From Myotis daubentonii (Eukaryota > Chordata > Mammalia > Chiroptera > Vespertilionidae), in the NCBI RefSeq assembly GCF_963259705.1, contig NC_081844.1:33731341-33795340 (forward strand): DNA of 64,000 bases. The letters are read 5' to 3'. Position 1 is the first letter of the stretch. Every line of letters begins with the position of its first letter. The notes under the pieces are model-generated. The model worked only from the letters and a program-made list of their open reading frames with translations. It did not search any database and was not told the DNA's origin. This document shows positions 13,901 through 23,561 of this stretch, piece by piece. A program made the position numbers and the translations under genes.

Positions 13901-14077
13901 CAACAACTCCACCAGGAGCTGGATCTGGGGTAGAGAGAACAAGCAGGACAGTGGGGAACAGTGGGGAGCGCTTGGGCCGTGCCCAACCTGTCCCAAACGC
14001 CTGGGCGTTACCGGCTGTCTCTTGCGATACAGGAAATTCTTCCAAAGCAGCAGCGTCAGCTGTGTCCAGAAGGCCAT
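57..14077 (-). CDS. ABCA7: ABCA7, phospholipid-transporting ABC transporter A7 (5' 38 coding exons; 3' end outside window)
   Basis: Full-size ABCA-family lipid exporter/floppase of plasma and intracellular membranes, linked in the literature to phagocytosis and Alzheimer risk. The start codon at 14077-14075 sits in a strong Kozak context (ccaccATGG), and the protein begins [14 protein letters not shown] as in known ABCA7. I traced 38 coding exons (equivalent to human exons 2-39) with consistent GT/AG sites and phases; they sum to 5,424 nt, or 1,808 codons, with no frameshift or internal stop. The architecture is TM1, large extracellular domain 1, TM2-6, NBD1, regulatory linker, TM7, extracellular domain 2 and the second TM cluster. 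The last exon in the window (57-177) ends at LRDLTK, just before NBD2, so NBD2 and the C-terminus lie off the left edge. Domain blocks with exon coordinates follow as separate entries. Identification rests on remembered family similarity throughout and is firm. Confidence 0.97.
2180..3750 (-). CDS. ABCA7: ABCA7 exons 28-33: TM7 and extracellular domain 2
   Basis: Exons: 3626-3750, 3448-3546, 2973-3260, 2734-2766, 2436-2613, 2180-2349. TM7 reads [20 protein letters not shown]. Extracellular domain 2 includes [15 protein letters not shown], the proline-rich [10 protein letters not shown] and [17 protein letters not shown]. The 33-bp mini-exon (2734-2766) codes [10 protein letters not shown] and is a known feature of the family. 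The 2973-3260 exon appears to start about 12 codons further upstream than I recall for human ABCA7 (see findings). Confidence 0.93.
3939..5289 (-). CDS. ABCA7: ABCA7 exons 23-27: regulatory linker between NBD1 and TM7
   Basis: Exons: 5217-5289, 4707-4909, 4459-4507, 4178-4282, 3939-4093. The second exon holds [20 protein letters not shown] and [13 protein letters not shown], the ABCA regulatory domain after NBD1; the next reads [14 protein letters not shown]. The 4178-4282 exon is low in conservation and was assigned by splice sites and phase. The last exon ends [17 protein letters not shown], leading into TM7. Confidence 0.93.
5380..8457 (-). CDS. ABCA7: ABCA7 exons 18-22: nucleotide-binding domain 1
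   Basis: Exons: 8286-8457, 7345-7476, 7108-7247, 6763-6900, 5380-5564. All ATPase motifs are present: Walker [11 protein letters not shown] (residues about 836-845), the Q-loop region [12 protein letters not shown], signature LSGGMQRK (about 935-942, split over the intron between 6900 and 7108), Walker B VVILDEP (about 955-961) followed by TAGVDP, and the H-loop STHHLDEAE (about 989-997). This domain binds and hydrolyses ATP to drive lipid movement. The intron from 5565 to 6762 holds three VES SINEs. The 7477-8285 intron corresponds in position to human intron 18. Confidence 0.96.
5692..5911 (+). repeat. VES SINE (ABCA7 intron)
   Basis: tRNA-derived bat SINE: head GGCTCAGTGGTTGAGCGTCGACC, a B-box-like part, the CCCCAGTGTCGGGC body, a TC-rich stretch and an A-rich tail. 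Belongs to the 'gttgagcgtcgacctatgaacc' subfamily. Confidence 0.9.
5963..6178 (-). repeat. VES SINE, reverse orientation (ABCA7 intron)
   Basis: Begins with the T-rich complement of the tail and ends with the reverse complement of the SINE head (ccactgagccaaagcagccaggg). Confidence 0.9.
6344..6571 (+). repeat. VES SINE with 13-bp target duplication (ABCA7 intron)
   Basis: Head ccctggccggtttgctcagtgg, A-rich tail. Flanked by acttcgcaccctt (6331-6343) and actttgcaccctt (6572-6584), a 12/13 target-site duplication. Confidence 0.92.
8671..9896 (-). CDS. ABCA7: ABCA7 exons 14-17: transmembrane helices 2-6
   Basis: Exons: 9674-9896, 9317-9538, 9035-9236, 8671-8781. The sequence reads [20 protein letters not shown], followed by the coupling-helix-like VREKETRLR segment, [60 protein letters not shown], then [20 protein letters not shown] and [18 protein letters not shown], and ends in the cytosolic [17 protein letters not shown] block that precedes NBD1 in ABCA1/A4/A7. 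The junction between exons 13 and 14 codes Gly (GG|G) where human ABCA7 has Val. All four exons keep phase with their neighbours. Confidence 0.95.
10232..14077 (-). CDS. ABCA7: ABCA7 exons 2-13: N-terminus, TM1, extracellular domain 1
   Basis: Exons: 14012-14077, 13831-13924, 13520-13661, 13299-13432, 13109-13185, 12702-12782, 12262-12466, 12054-12181, 11767-11883, 11380-11547, 11006-11223, 10232-10408. Residues about 23-42 ([19 protein letters not shown]) form the first membrane helix; the rest builds the large luminal/extracellular domain typical of ABCA proteins. Visible conserved blocks are [55 protein letters not shown] and [17 protein letters not shown] sites (for example NDS, NRT) fit a glycosylated domain. 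The exon 5/6 part (residues about 100-170) is the least conserved and was fixed by reading phase and splice sites. An hAT MITE (10665-10876) lies in the intron between the two exons ending at 10408 and starting at 11006. Confidence 0.95.
10665..10876 (+). mobile_element. hAT-type MITE, family A (212 bp)
   Basis: Terminal inverted repeats GTGGTTCTCAACCTTCTGG ... TTTGAGAACCGCTG, too short to code for a transposase. Flanks gtctaagg / gactaaag give a 6/8 match to an 8-bp target duplication, as for hAT elements. Lies in an ABCA7 intron. A near-identical copy lies at 26680. Confidence 0.88.
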
Positions 14078-14666
14078 GGTGGAAACAGGAGACCGGACCG
14101 CGGGGTCAGACTGAAGACTGTGCTGTGCAGCTGCGGGCAACTCCCTGTCCCTCTCGGAACTTCATTTCTCTATCCCATTGTGCAGAATTTTCTGGACATC
14201 TGCCTTGAGCTAGGCAAACAGTAAGCACTTATTATAGTGTTTACTCCCCGAAGGGAACCAATGGGAGCCCTGCCTGAAGTCATCCTTACATCTGATTGGT
14301 TGCCAGGGCTGTCACTCCCTGTAGTGCGGGTGGAAAAGGCTGGCAACTAATTATTGGGGGGCGGGGCCTCAGCGTAACTCTTTCATCACCAGGCTCTACC
14401 CTAATCCCACTTGGGGACCTCCAGATCCTGGCCTCCAATCTTATCCTTGACCAGGGGAAGGATCCCCCTCCTCTTCCCCAAGGATAATAGCAAAGTATTT
14501 ACTGTGAACATTCACACGCCTGGCTGGAAGAGGGGGCAATTCAGGAGCCCAGAGACAGGCAGTCATCCAGCGGGAGGCGGATCCCCGCTCTACCTACCCC
14601 TCACGTATTATTTATCGCTCAGGAGACCCCCCCAAGATCTAGAAAACGGGTTAGAAGGGACAGTGA

Positions 14667-14899
14667 AGCTGAGACCGGCTTGGCTCAGTGGAGAGAGCGT
14701 CGGCCTGCGGACTGAAAGGTCCCAGGTTCGATTCCGGTCAAGGGCATGTACCTTGGTTGCGGGCACATCCCTAGTGGGAGGTGTGCAGGAGGCAGCTGAT
14801 TGATGTTTCTCTCTCATCAATGTTTCTAACTCTATCTCTCTCCCTTCCTCTCTGTAAAAAAATCAATAAAATATATTTAAAAAAAAAAAAAAAAAAAGA
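14667..14899 (+). repeat. VES SINE with perfect 14-bp target duplication
   Basis: Complete element with a pure A17-type tail. agaagggacagtga occurs at 14653-14666 and again at 14900-14913. The perfect duplication and homogeneous tail suggest a recent insertion, between the ABCA7 start codon and its CpG-rich promoter region. Confidence 0.94.
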
Positions 14900-15479
14900 A
14901 GAAGGGACAGTGATGGAGGCTCCTGGAACCAGTGATCCTGACCCCATCACTTGCTTGGAATTGTCCAGCTCTGGCCTATTTCATTACTGCACAGATGGGG
15001 AAACTGAGGTCGCCAGGGGGACAGGGCGTGGCCACAGCTCACATACAAAGGGGCTGCAGGTGTACCTCCCACCCCCACTCTAGAACGCTCCTTTACCTAA
15101 AGCGGGACCTGGGGGAGCGGCCTCCGTTTCTCCATTGGTACAGCGGGGGCAGGTGTGGAGGGGTTCCAACGAGGAAAGGGGCTGCAGGTGTACGTTGGCC
15201 ACGCCCCTCTCAGGTGAGTCTAATGCCCAAACTCCCCCTTAAAAATTAATCAATTCTGCCGTCCCCCAATACTCATCCGCAGGGATCAAAGGTGAGTGAG
15301 AGCCTGGACTCCGCCCGCACCCCCTAGTTCCCAGGGAACCTGCCTCCGTACCACCCATCCCCACACCCGCACCCTCCTGGGGCTTCCTCTCTCCCGGGAC
15401 CTTCTCACCGTCCCAGCCCCCAGCGTCAGCCGCCTTCGCTCTACCCAACAGCAGACCTGAAAGCGCGGCCCTTTAAAGA

Positions 15480-15900
15480 AAGGCCCCCTAGCGGGCGCCG
15501 GGCGCTGAACTTGTGGTGTCAGCACCTGGGGCGCCCCCTCCCCGCCCCCGTCCTCCGCCCCCACCCCGCCCCCGCCCCCGCCCCCGCCCCCGCAGAGCCT
15601 GGCCTGTCTCCACCCACTGCTATTGGCCGCCGAACCGCCACGCACCGGCTGGGCCAGCGGGAGCGCCGCTCCGAGGAAGTTGGTGGGGTGACCGCAGGGC
15701 CTCGCCGAGCCGGTTTTCTAAAAAGGACCCCTTCCCTCCCGCTGCGCCCCTGTGAGGTGCGGCGGCTGCAGGCTTACCTCCGCCGGGCCGGCCTCCACCC
15801 CCGCCGGCCGGGCTGCGGTACCGCCGCTCCCGGTCGCAGGAGACCGCTTTCCCCCCACTCTCCCCTGCAGGATCCGGGCCCTCGCCAGACTCGCCCGATT
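15480..15900 (-). promoter_or_regulatory. ABCA7: CpG-rich probable ABCA7 promoter / exon 1 region
   Basis: GC- and CpG-rich block 1.4-1.8 kb upstream of the ABCA7 start codon, the expected place for the noncoding first exon. It contains a (CCCCCG)n-type run near 15541-15594 (GC-box/Sp1-like; G-rich on the ABCA7 sense strand) and an inverted CCAAT box (attgg at 15622-15626). No TATA box was seen. The exact transcription start cannot be placed from sequence alone. Confidence 0.6.
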
Positions 15901-16291
15901 ACCCTGAGGCTGTATTTGTCCATCAGGAAAAAGGGGCTTCTATTTATTCATCATTCATCCCACAAACAATCGTTGGTCCCTGGGATGATACAAGTGATGG
16001 CAGAAAGGGGAGGGGGGCCCCAACATTCTAAGATTAGACTCCTGGGTCCTAACGGTCACCCCGACTGTTTCCCACTCCGTTAAAGTGGGTGTGTTTCACA
16101 CGATCGTCAAGATGAAAGGAGGTGCTGGGAAGAGTGAGCAAAGTGGGGGGAAGGCTCTATGGAGGAAGGTGGCTTTGCAGTTGGGGCTTTGCAGATGAAT
16201 AGGAGTTTGTCGTCAAGGAGAGAACTCCAGGTAGAGTGAATGCACAAGCAAAGGCCTGGAGGTTGGATGCTGGCGCACTGGGTGGAGCCCC

Positions 16292-16294
<3 letters not shown>

Positions 16295-16336
<42 letters not shown>

Positions 16337-16356
16337 CGCGCGCGCGCGCGTGTGTG
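16295..16356. repeat. (TG)17(CG)11(TG)3 dinucleotide tract
   Basis: Sixty-two bases of uninterrupted alternating pyrimidine-purine: TG 16295-16328, CG 16329-16350, TG 16351-16356. Such tracts favour left-handed Z-DNA. Confidence 0.98.
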
Positions 16357-16772
16357 ATGGAGGTGGCGGTTTGGCTTGAGTTCCCACCTCCTTTCAGAAC
16401 CAGGCAGGAGGTCCAGCCTCTTCCCCTATCCCAGGTCCTAGCCCTCAAATCATTTTTTCAACCCAGACTGATCTGTGCCCTTGGCCTCAGCTTCTTCTCC
16501 CAACCTGTGAGGACCAGATATCTGTCCCATTGTCCCACCCCCCCAGGCCCCTCAGGCCCCCAGAAAGTGTCCCAGGCCAACTCCTCCTGACTGCCAACTA
16601 TCCCAGCACCTTCTTTTCCTTTTATTATTTTTCCCCTCCACCCTGCAGCTCAGGGCTCAACTCTTCCTGGCTAAGTTGGGCTCTTGGGGCAATGGTCACC
16701 CGTTGGGGACTAGCTTTACCTCTTCAGGCCTCTCAACTCCTTGGGGATATAGTAGGCTCTTAGGGGCTAGGG

Positions 16773-16942
16773 CAGTGATGGCGAACCTTTTGAGCTCGGC
16801 GTGTCAGCATTTTGAAAAACCCTAACTTTACTCTGGTGCCGTGTCACATATAGAAATTTTTTGATATTTGCAACCATAGTAAAACAAAGATGTATATATT
16901 TGATATTTGCGGGTCAGAGGTGTCATAGGTTCGCCATCACTG
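16773..16942 (+). mobile_element. hAT-type MITE, family B (170 bp)
   Basis: Inverted ends CAGTGATGGCGAACCTTTTG ... ATAGGTTCGCCATCACTG, flanked by ggctaggg / ggctaggc (7/8 target duplication with CTAG core). Confidence 0.9.
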
Positions 16943-17067
16943 GGCTAGGCTCTGCCCTTCAGGATTTGGCTCCGCCTTCCGGACTAAGCTGGGCTCTTTG
17001 AGCCGAGGCTCGGCTCTTAGGAACTAGGGTGGGGCCATCCCTTCAGGACTATCTTCAGCTCTTAGGG

Positions 17068-17379
17068 CAGCGTTTCTCAACCTGTGGGTCGCGACCCCTT
17101 TGGGGGTCAAACGACCCTTTCACAGGGGTTGCCTAAAACCATCAGAAAACACATATATAATTACATATTGTTTTTTGTGATTAATCACTACGCTTTAATT
17201 ATGTTCAATTTGTAACAATGAAAATACATCCTGCATATCAGATATTTACATTACGATTCATAACAGTAGCAAAATTACAGTTATGAAGTAGCAACGAAAA
17301 TAATTTTATGGTTGGGGGTCACCACAACATGAGGAACTGTACTGAAGGGTCGCGGCATTAGGAAGGTTGAGAACCACTG
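17068..17379 (-). mobile_element. hAT-type MITE, family A, longer copy (312 bp), inverted
   Basis: Ends CAGCGTTTCTCAACCTGTGGG ... GGTTGAGAACCACTG; flanks tcttaggg / tcttgggg (7/8). In opposite orientation to the copies at 10665 and 26680 and about 100 bp longer, with an extra AT-rich core (about 17130-17230). Confidence 0.88.
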
Positions 17380-17839
17380 TCTTGGGGCCAGTCTCTGCCC
17401 TTTGGGGCTCAGCTCGGCTCTTCTCTGAAGAGAGCTGAGACTAGCCCAGGGGGTGGGAGCCTATCTCTCTGCTCGTATAAGTAATCAAATGAAGTAAAAC
17501 ATTCCGTAACAGAGCGCAAGGCTCTGCAGACTCGGGCTCTGCCGTTTGGGACTGGCTTCAGCTACATGGGTCTTGGTGGGGCTCCTGGGGCCTGGCTCTG
17601 CCCTCCGGGACTGGCTATGGCTACACTGACTCTTAGGGTCTAGGCTGGCTCTTTGGAACTGGTGTCAGCGTTTGGGACTGGATTCTGCTCTTTGGCCTTG
17701 ACTAGGCTAGGTCCATGAAAACCAAACCGAGAGAATAAGGAGAGAAGACAGGTCTGAGAAAAGTGAGAGAATGAGAAAAGTGAGAGGTGAGAGAAAATTG
17801 AGAGGATGAGGAGAGAGAAATGACAGAAAATTCACCTTC

Positions 17840-18506
17840 TTTTCCTTTTAAAAAGAGGTTTTTATTGCTTTTGGTCCACAGTTGGTATTTCACATTATCT
17901 CTTGGTCCCAGGGCTCCTGGGTGGGGCTGGTCCCAGGGAGGGCCTCCTAGTGGGGGTCCCTGTGCAGTACTTGGCGGGGGAGAGGGGACAATCATGGAAG
18001 AGGTGGGGGTCTGGCTTTGCCTCAACCACTCAGAACTCTATTGTCCTGTCTGCCCGTTTCCTCATGGGTGCCCTGTGAGGGTCCTGGGGAAATGCAGTCC
18101 CTCACAGCCCTCTCCCCAGGAACTTCCTTCCTTCCCACCGCAACCCCCCCCCCAAAAAAAAATTACTTTTGTTAAAACTGCCTGAAACTTCTGTTGGTAC
18201 AGAAACCACAAACTGATCAGCAGAAAAAAGAGAAGAGGGGCAGAAGCAACCGGAAGCATTTGGGGCCAGTTTCCCTCCCTGCACAGGTTTCTCCCTCTCC
18301 CCACCTCCCCCCCGCTTGGCCCTAAGCCTGCTGGGAAATTTGCTACCTGGGTGTGCCCTAGCAGGGACCCCCATCCTATATGCATTTGGCTCTGGCTTTC
18401 ACAGACCCTCAACTTAAACACATAGAAAAACAAGATGAAAACGTAGAAAACCCCCAAATTCCCGACGGGACGATGGCGTGAGGAGACACTCTGCAAGGAT
18501 GGGGCC
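17840..18506 (-). promoter_or_regulatory. CNN2: CNN2 3' UTR with poly(A) signal
   Basis: Downstream of the CNN2 stop. An AATAAA signal lies on the minus strand (tttatt at 17861-17866), so cleavage should fall near 17840-17850 and the 3' UTR is about 650 nt. No other gene is seen here. Confidence 0.75.
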
Positions 18507-21500
18507 TCAGTAGCCCGCCTCCTCTTGGTAGTACGGAGGGTACTCCGGGGCCTTCCCTGGGCTTGGGCAGTCGCCAACTGACCCTGGAGCCCCGTCAGCC
18601 ATTGGGCCTTGTGGGCAGTACTTGGGGTCGTATATCTGCCGGCCCAGGCCAAAGACCTGGCCGCTCTGGTTGGCACCCTGTGTGTAGCCCATCTGCAGAG
18701 ACATGGAGGAATTGTCACACTTGTCGGTCCCCAGCTTGGTGTCATAGATGTGCCGCCGGGTCCCAGGAGCCGTCATGCCCACCTGGAGAGGGAAGAGAGA
18801 GCATCAGGATGGGAGGGACGAGGGAAACGTAAGGCCCCAAAATTTCCACCCCATCTCCCATCTCCCTTTACAGTCACAGGACACACTCCTCTGCGTCCTT
18901 CCAAGCCCGGCTCAGACACCCTCCGTTCTGACCCTGCTGAGATGATTCATTACCCCTCTCCTTTGGAACCAGGGGTGGTTGGGTCCAGCTCTCCTGTCAG
19001 TCAGGAAGCTTCTAGTCTGGAGCCAGGGCCTCCTGAAAACCCGACGGCTCCAAAACCCCCATCACATGTGACACAGCAGGAAAAGTGAGAACCACAGGGT
19101 CTAAACATTTCAGAGTTGAATGGGCCTCAGGTCAATCCCTTGAGGGAAACTGAGGCACAGGGCTAGGTTGAAACTTCCTTGGGGACACATAGTAAGCTGA
19201 GGCAGAGACAGAGAAGGCAGGAGGGAAGCCCAGGTGGGGGCGTGCCTGAGGGGGACTGGGTGAGGCCCACCTGGCTGGCACACTTGTTGGTGCCCATTTG
19301 CAGGCTGATGGTTGAGTGGTCCATGGGTGGCAGGATATGGTTCTTGGGGTCGTACAGATGCCTTCTTGTACCATAGGCCGTCATGCCTGACTGGCTGGCA
19401 CACTTGTTGGTACCCATCTGCAGAAAGACGGGCAGGAGAGGTCAGGCTGCCCGAAACTCCAGAGGCCCCTGAGCGGGACAGGGCTGGGTCACAGCATCTC
19501 CCCTACCCCCGATGGGCCCTGGTGCCCACCTGGAGCCCGATGACACACTGGCCCGCCTTCATGGTGGCGTCATCAAAGTTCCGCTCCTGCTTCTCCGAGT
19601 ACTTGATGCCAATGTCCACGCCACTCTGCAGCCCCTTAGTCTTGGCCTGGAGGGAAGGGGGGCTGGGAGTATCAGGGAGGGGCAGCCTGGACTCCTGAGC
19701 CAGTCCCAGAGTGTGTGACCCTGGAGGAGGATTGGGCTGCAGCCTGTCCCCTTCGCCTGCTGCCCAATGACTTAGGCGTCAGAGTCAGAGGTCCTGTTGG
19801 CCCCCAGCCTTCCTATTGCTCAGGCCAAGCATTCTGGGGGTCTCATCTTTCATCACCTTCTACCCAACTCTCACGTGGAAACTTGCCCCTGGCTCCTCCC
19901 TGATCTCCCCGTCCCCGGTCCTCCTGGGGCAGCCCTTGAAAACACCACTCAGATCACCATTCCTGACATGAGAGCTCCTCCCTATTCCTACATCAGGGCC
20001 TTGCTATTCCTTCCTCTGGAAACACTGTTCCAACCTACCCTGGTCTTTAAGGGTCACTAGACCCCACACATTGGTCTAATTCTTTTTTTTTTTTTTAATA
20101 TATTTTTATTGATTTCAGAGGAGAGGGAGAGAGATAGAAACATTACTGATGAGAGAGAATCATTGATCGGCTGCCTCCTGCATGCCCCCTACTGGGGATC
20201 GAGCCTGCAACCCGGGTATGTGTCCTTGACCAGAATCAAACCCAGGACCCTTCAGTCCGCAGGCCAACGCTCAATCCACTGAGCCAAACCAGCCAGGGCT
20301 GGTCTAATTCTTTCTTCTTCCTCCAGGCATGTCTCACAATCTATGACTTATAGCTTATAAGAAAACTAGAGGCCTAGTGCACGAAATTCATGCGGGGAGG
20401 TGGGGGGCCTCAGCCTGGCCTGCACCTTCTAGCAGTCTGGGAGCCCTTGTGGGGGATGTCCAACTGCCACGGAGGCAGGAGAGACTCCCACCACCACTGC
20501 TGCCAGCCTTGAGTCTGGCTCAGAGCTTCTGGCTGAGTGGCGCGCCCCCTGTGGGAGTGCAGACCATGGGGGGGGGGGGGGCAGCTCTTGTGTTGAGCGT
20601 CTGCCCCCTGGTGGTCAGTGCACAACATAGCAACTGGTCATTCTGCCATTTGGTCATTTTGCATATTAGCATTTTATTATATAGGATGACTTGAAGAGGG
20701 AACCCTCTTGTAAACTCTAGTCTCTGGGTGCTGAGGAGATGTGCTTGGCCGAATGGTAACAAATGGTTCAAACTCCAGTGAGGATGTGGATGGTGGGGAG
20801 GCTGTGCCTGAGCGGGGGTGGGCTGCACCTGGCCAGGGGGCATATGGGAAAGCTCTGTAGCTTCCTCTCAATTTTGGTGTGAACCTAAAACTACTCTAAA
20901 ACAGAAAGTTTTGCCCTGGTCAGTGTTTCTCAGTGGTTGGGGCATCACCTGTGCACCAAAGGGTCTTGGGTCCAATCCCCAGTCATGGGTACATATCTAG
21001 GTTGCAGGTTCAATCCCTGGCCCCGGTCAACCAATTGATGTGTCTCTCTCACATCAATAGTTCTCTTTCTCTCTCTCCCCACCTCCCTCCCTTCCACTCT
21101 CTCTAAAAATCAATGAAAAAATATCCTTGTTGATGATTAACAAAAAATACAAAAAAATTAAAAATTTTAAATATAAAGACTTTTTAAACAAACAAAAATA
21201 TTTTTGGTTTACAGTGTGCTTCCTCCCTCAGACTGTGAGCCCAAGAAGGGGTAGACTGTGTCTGTCAGCGTCTTTAATCTGTACCGTCTGCTGTGTGGCT
21301 TTGGGCAAGTTGCTGCCCCTCTCTGGGCCTCACCTTCCCTGCCAGAGCCAGAAGAGACACCTGCACCTGTGTCATGTTTCCACTCTCAAACAGGTCATTG
21401 GCCTCGAACAGGTCCACAGGGTTCATGCCGTAGCTGACCATGGCCTTGATGAAGTTGGAGAGGTTTTCTAGCTGGGAGGAGACACAAAAGGGGCTGTGAG

Positions 21501-23515
21501 AGGACCTCAGACGGCCTACAGGTCAGATGGGGTCCCCCAGCCCCATCCTTACTGTACCCGACAGTCCCTCACCTGGTGCCAGTTTTGCATGGAGCGGTTG
21601 ATCTTGGGGACTGAGCCCGGCTGCAGCTTATTCATGAGTCTGGGGGAGGGAAAGCATGGGTGGGGAGGAATCAGGACCCTCCATTAGCATAGGTGAACCT
21701 GGAGCTCACAGACCCAAGAGGCTAATTCTCCTCTTAGCCACTTTCCTTGTCAACCTCACTGCTTCTTTCTGGGCCTTAGTTTCCCCTCTTGCAATGTCAT
21801 CTTCACCCACAAAGCAAAGATGCTAAAGAGTGACAATAACGGGTGTTGGGAGCATAATCCAGAAGCCCTGATTTCTGGGAGTGAATCTGAGAATTTCCAT
21901 TCAAATGTGCAAACCACAGAATGTCTGAACTACAGCTGAGTAGGATGCAGCAGAGAAAGGCCTCCGGAAACTTTAGAGGCTCTCCCATGAAAGGAAGGGC
22001 ATAAGACAAGGATGCTTCCTGCTAGAGATCCTCAACAAAGCAATCGCACACACACACAAAGGGAAAGACACAGACTCATCGAGGGAAGAGCAAGCAAGCT
22101 TCCAACGGCAAGGGGAGCACGACCACACTGTGCAGGACATTCCGGATGACAAGCCTGTGCCAACACCCACACTCACGTGCACAGGATAATTCCATCCTTC
22201 AGACCCTTCTGGAAGTCGGGACCAATAGACAGGCCTGTGAGTCCCTCGATCCAGCCTCGGAGCTCCGCCTCCTTCTGAGGGTCATACTTGGACAGAAGCT
22301 GCAGGAGCAGAGGGCATAAGATTGGGATGAGGACACACCCAGCAGACGTTGTCTGAAGCTGCTGATGGGGTGAGGCTGGCGGCTCCATAGGAAGGAGACG
22401 GAGGGGTCTGGCCGGCCACGCACTATGGAGCTGTGTCCCATCAGCAGGGACACTCACAGGCACAGATAAACCACCCTCCACAGACGCGCTCCTCTCTCTC
22501 ACTGACAAACTTTGGCTCTAATCCACTTCCAATGGTGCCAAACCCTCATCTCCTGCTCTACCTGCACTAGAGACAAACCCTTCTGTTCCCACTTCCTGTC
22601 TCTGGACTTGCCTGTTCTGGACATTTCACATCAATGGAATCGCACACTATGCGGCCTTTTGTGCCTGGCTTCTCTCACTAGTAGCATGTGTTCAAGGTCT
22701 ATCCATCCATGTTGTAGCGTGTCAGTGCCTCATTCCTTTCCACGGCTGAGTAATATTCCACTGTGTGGATGGACCACATTGTGTGTATCCATTGACCAGT
22801 TGATGGGCATTTAAGCCGCTTCCATCTCTTGGCCATTGTGAATCCTGCTGCTGTGAATATCCATGTACAGGTTTTCTGAAACACCTATTTTAATTAGTTT
22901 GGGAACATATCTAGGAGTGGAATTGATGGGTCATGTGGTGATTCTGTTTAACTTACTGAGGGACCACCAAGCCATTCTCTGTGCCTAGCACTGGCCATAC
23001 CAGCTACTGGCTCAGGGCCTTTGCATGTGCTGTCACTTTTGACTTAGATGTTTGCATGGCTGGGTCCCTACCTTCCATCTAGTCACAGCTTGAAGGTCAC
23101 CTCTTTGGAGAGGAGTTCCCTGACCACTAGCTATGACGGCCCTCCTCTGGTACCCCTCTCTCCCTGGCCCTGCCTCCTTATTTTCTTTCTGTCTTTTTTT
23201 TTTAATGTTTTATTGATTTTTTACAGAGAGGAAGGGAGAGGGATAGAAACATTGATCAGCTGCCTCCTGCACATCTTCTACTGGGGATGTGCCCGCAACC
23301 AAGATACACGCCCTTGACTGGACTCGAACCTGGGACCCCCCAGTCCGCAGGCCGACGCTCTATCCACTGAGCCATACCGGTTAGGGCTTCCTTCTGTCTT
23401 TTATCTCCACCTTCTGTTATAATATAGCTTCTTGCTTATGATGCATCCCCCGCCCCCCTCGAGCTTTGCTGACCAGCTTAGTGCTGTCCTGGATAAATGT
23501 GCTCCTGGTCCCCCA

Positions 23516-23561
<46 letters not shown>

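Larger units (their letters stand above)
16650..17710. repeat. Degenerate minisatellite interrupted by two hAT MITEs
   Basis: Between ABCA7 and the CNN2 3' end, phrases such as ggctctgccctttggg, gggactggcttcagct and ctcttaggggctagg recur every 30-45 bases with many substitutions, outside the two MITEs at 16773-16942 and 17068-17379. No coding potential was seen. It is probably an old tandem array; unit length and copy number are estimates by eye. Confidence 0.55.

Noticed and set aside
14690..14760. tRNA-gene-like A and B boxes (also in every other VES copy)
   Set aside because: They belong to the tRNA-derived SINE heads, followed by SINE bodies and A-rich tails, and do not fold as complete tRNA genes.
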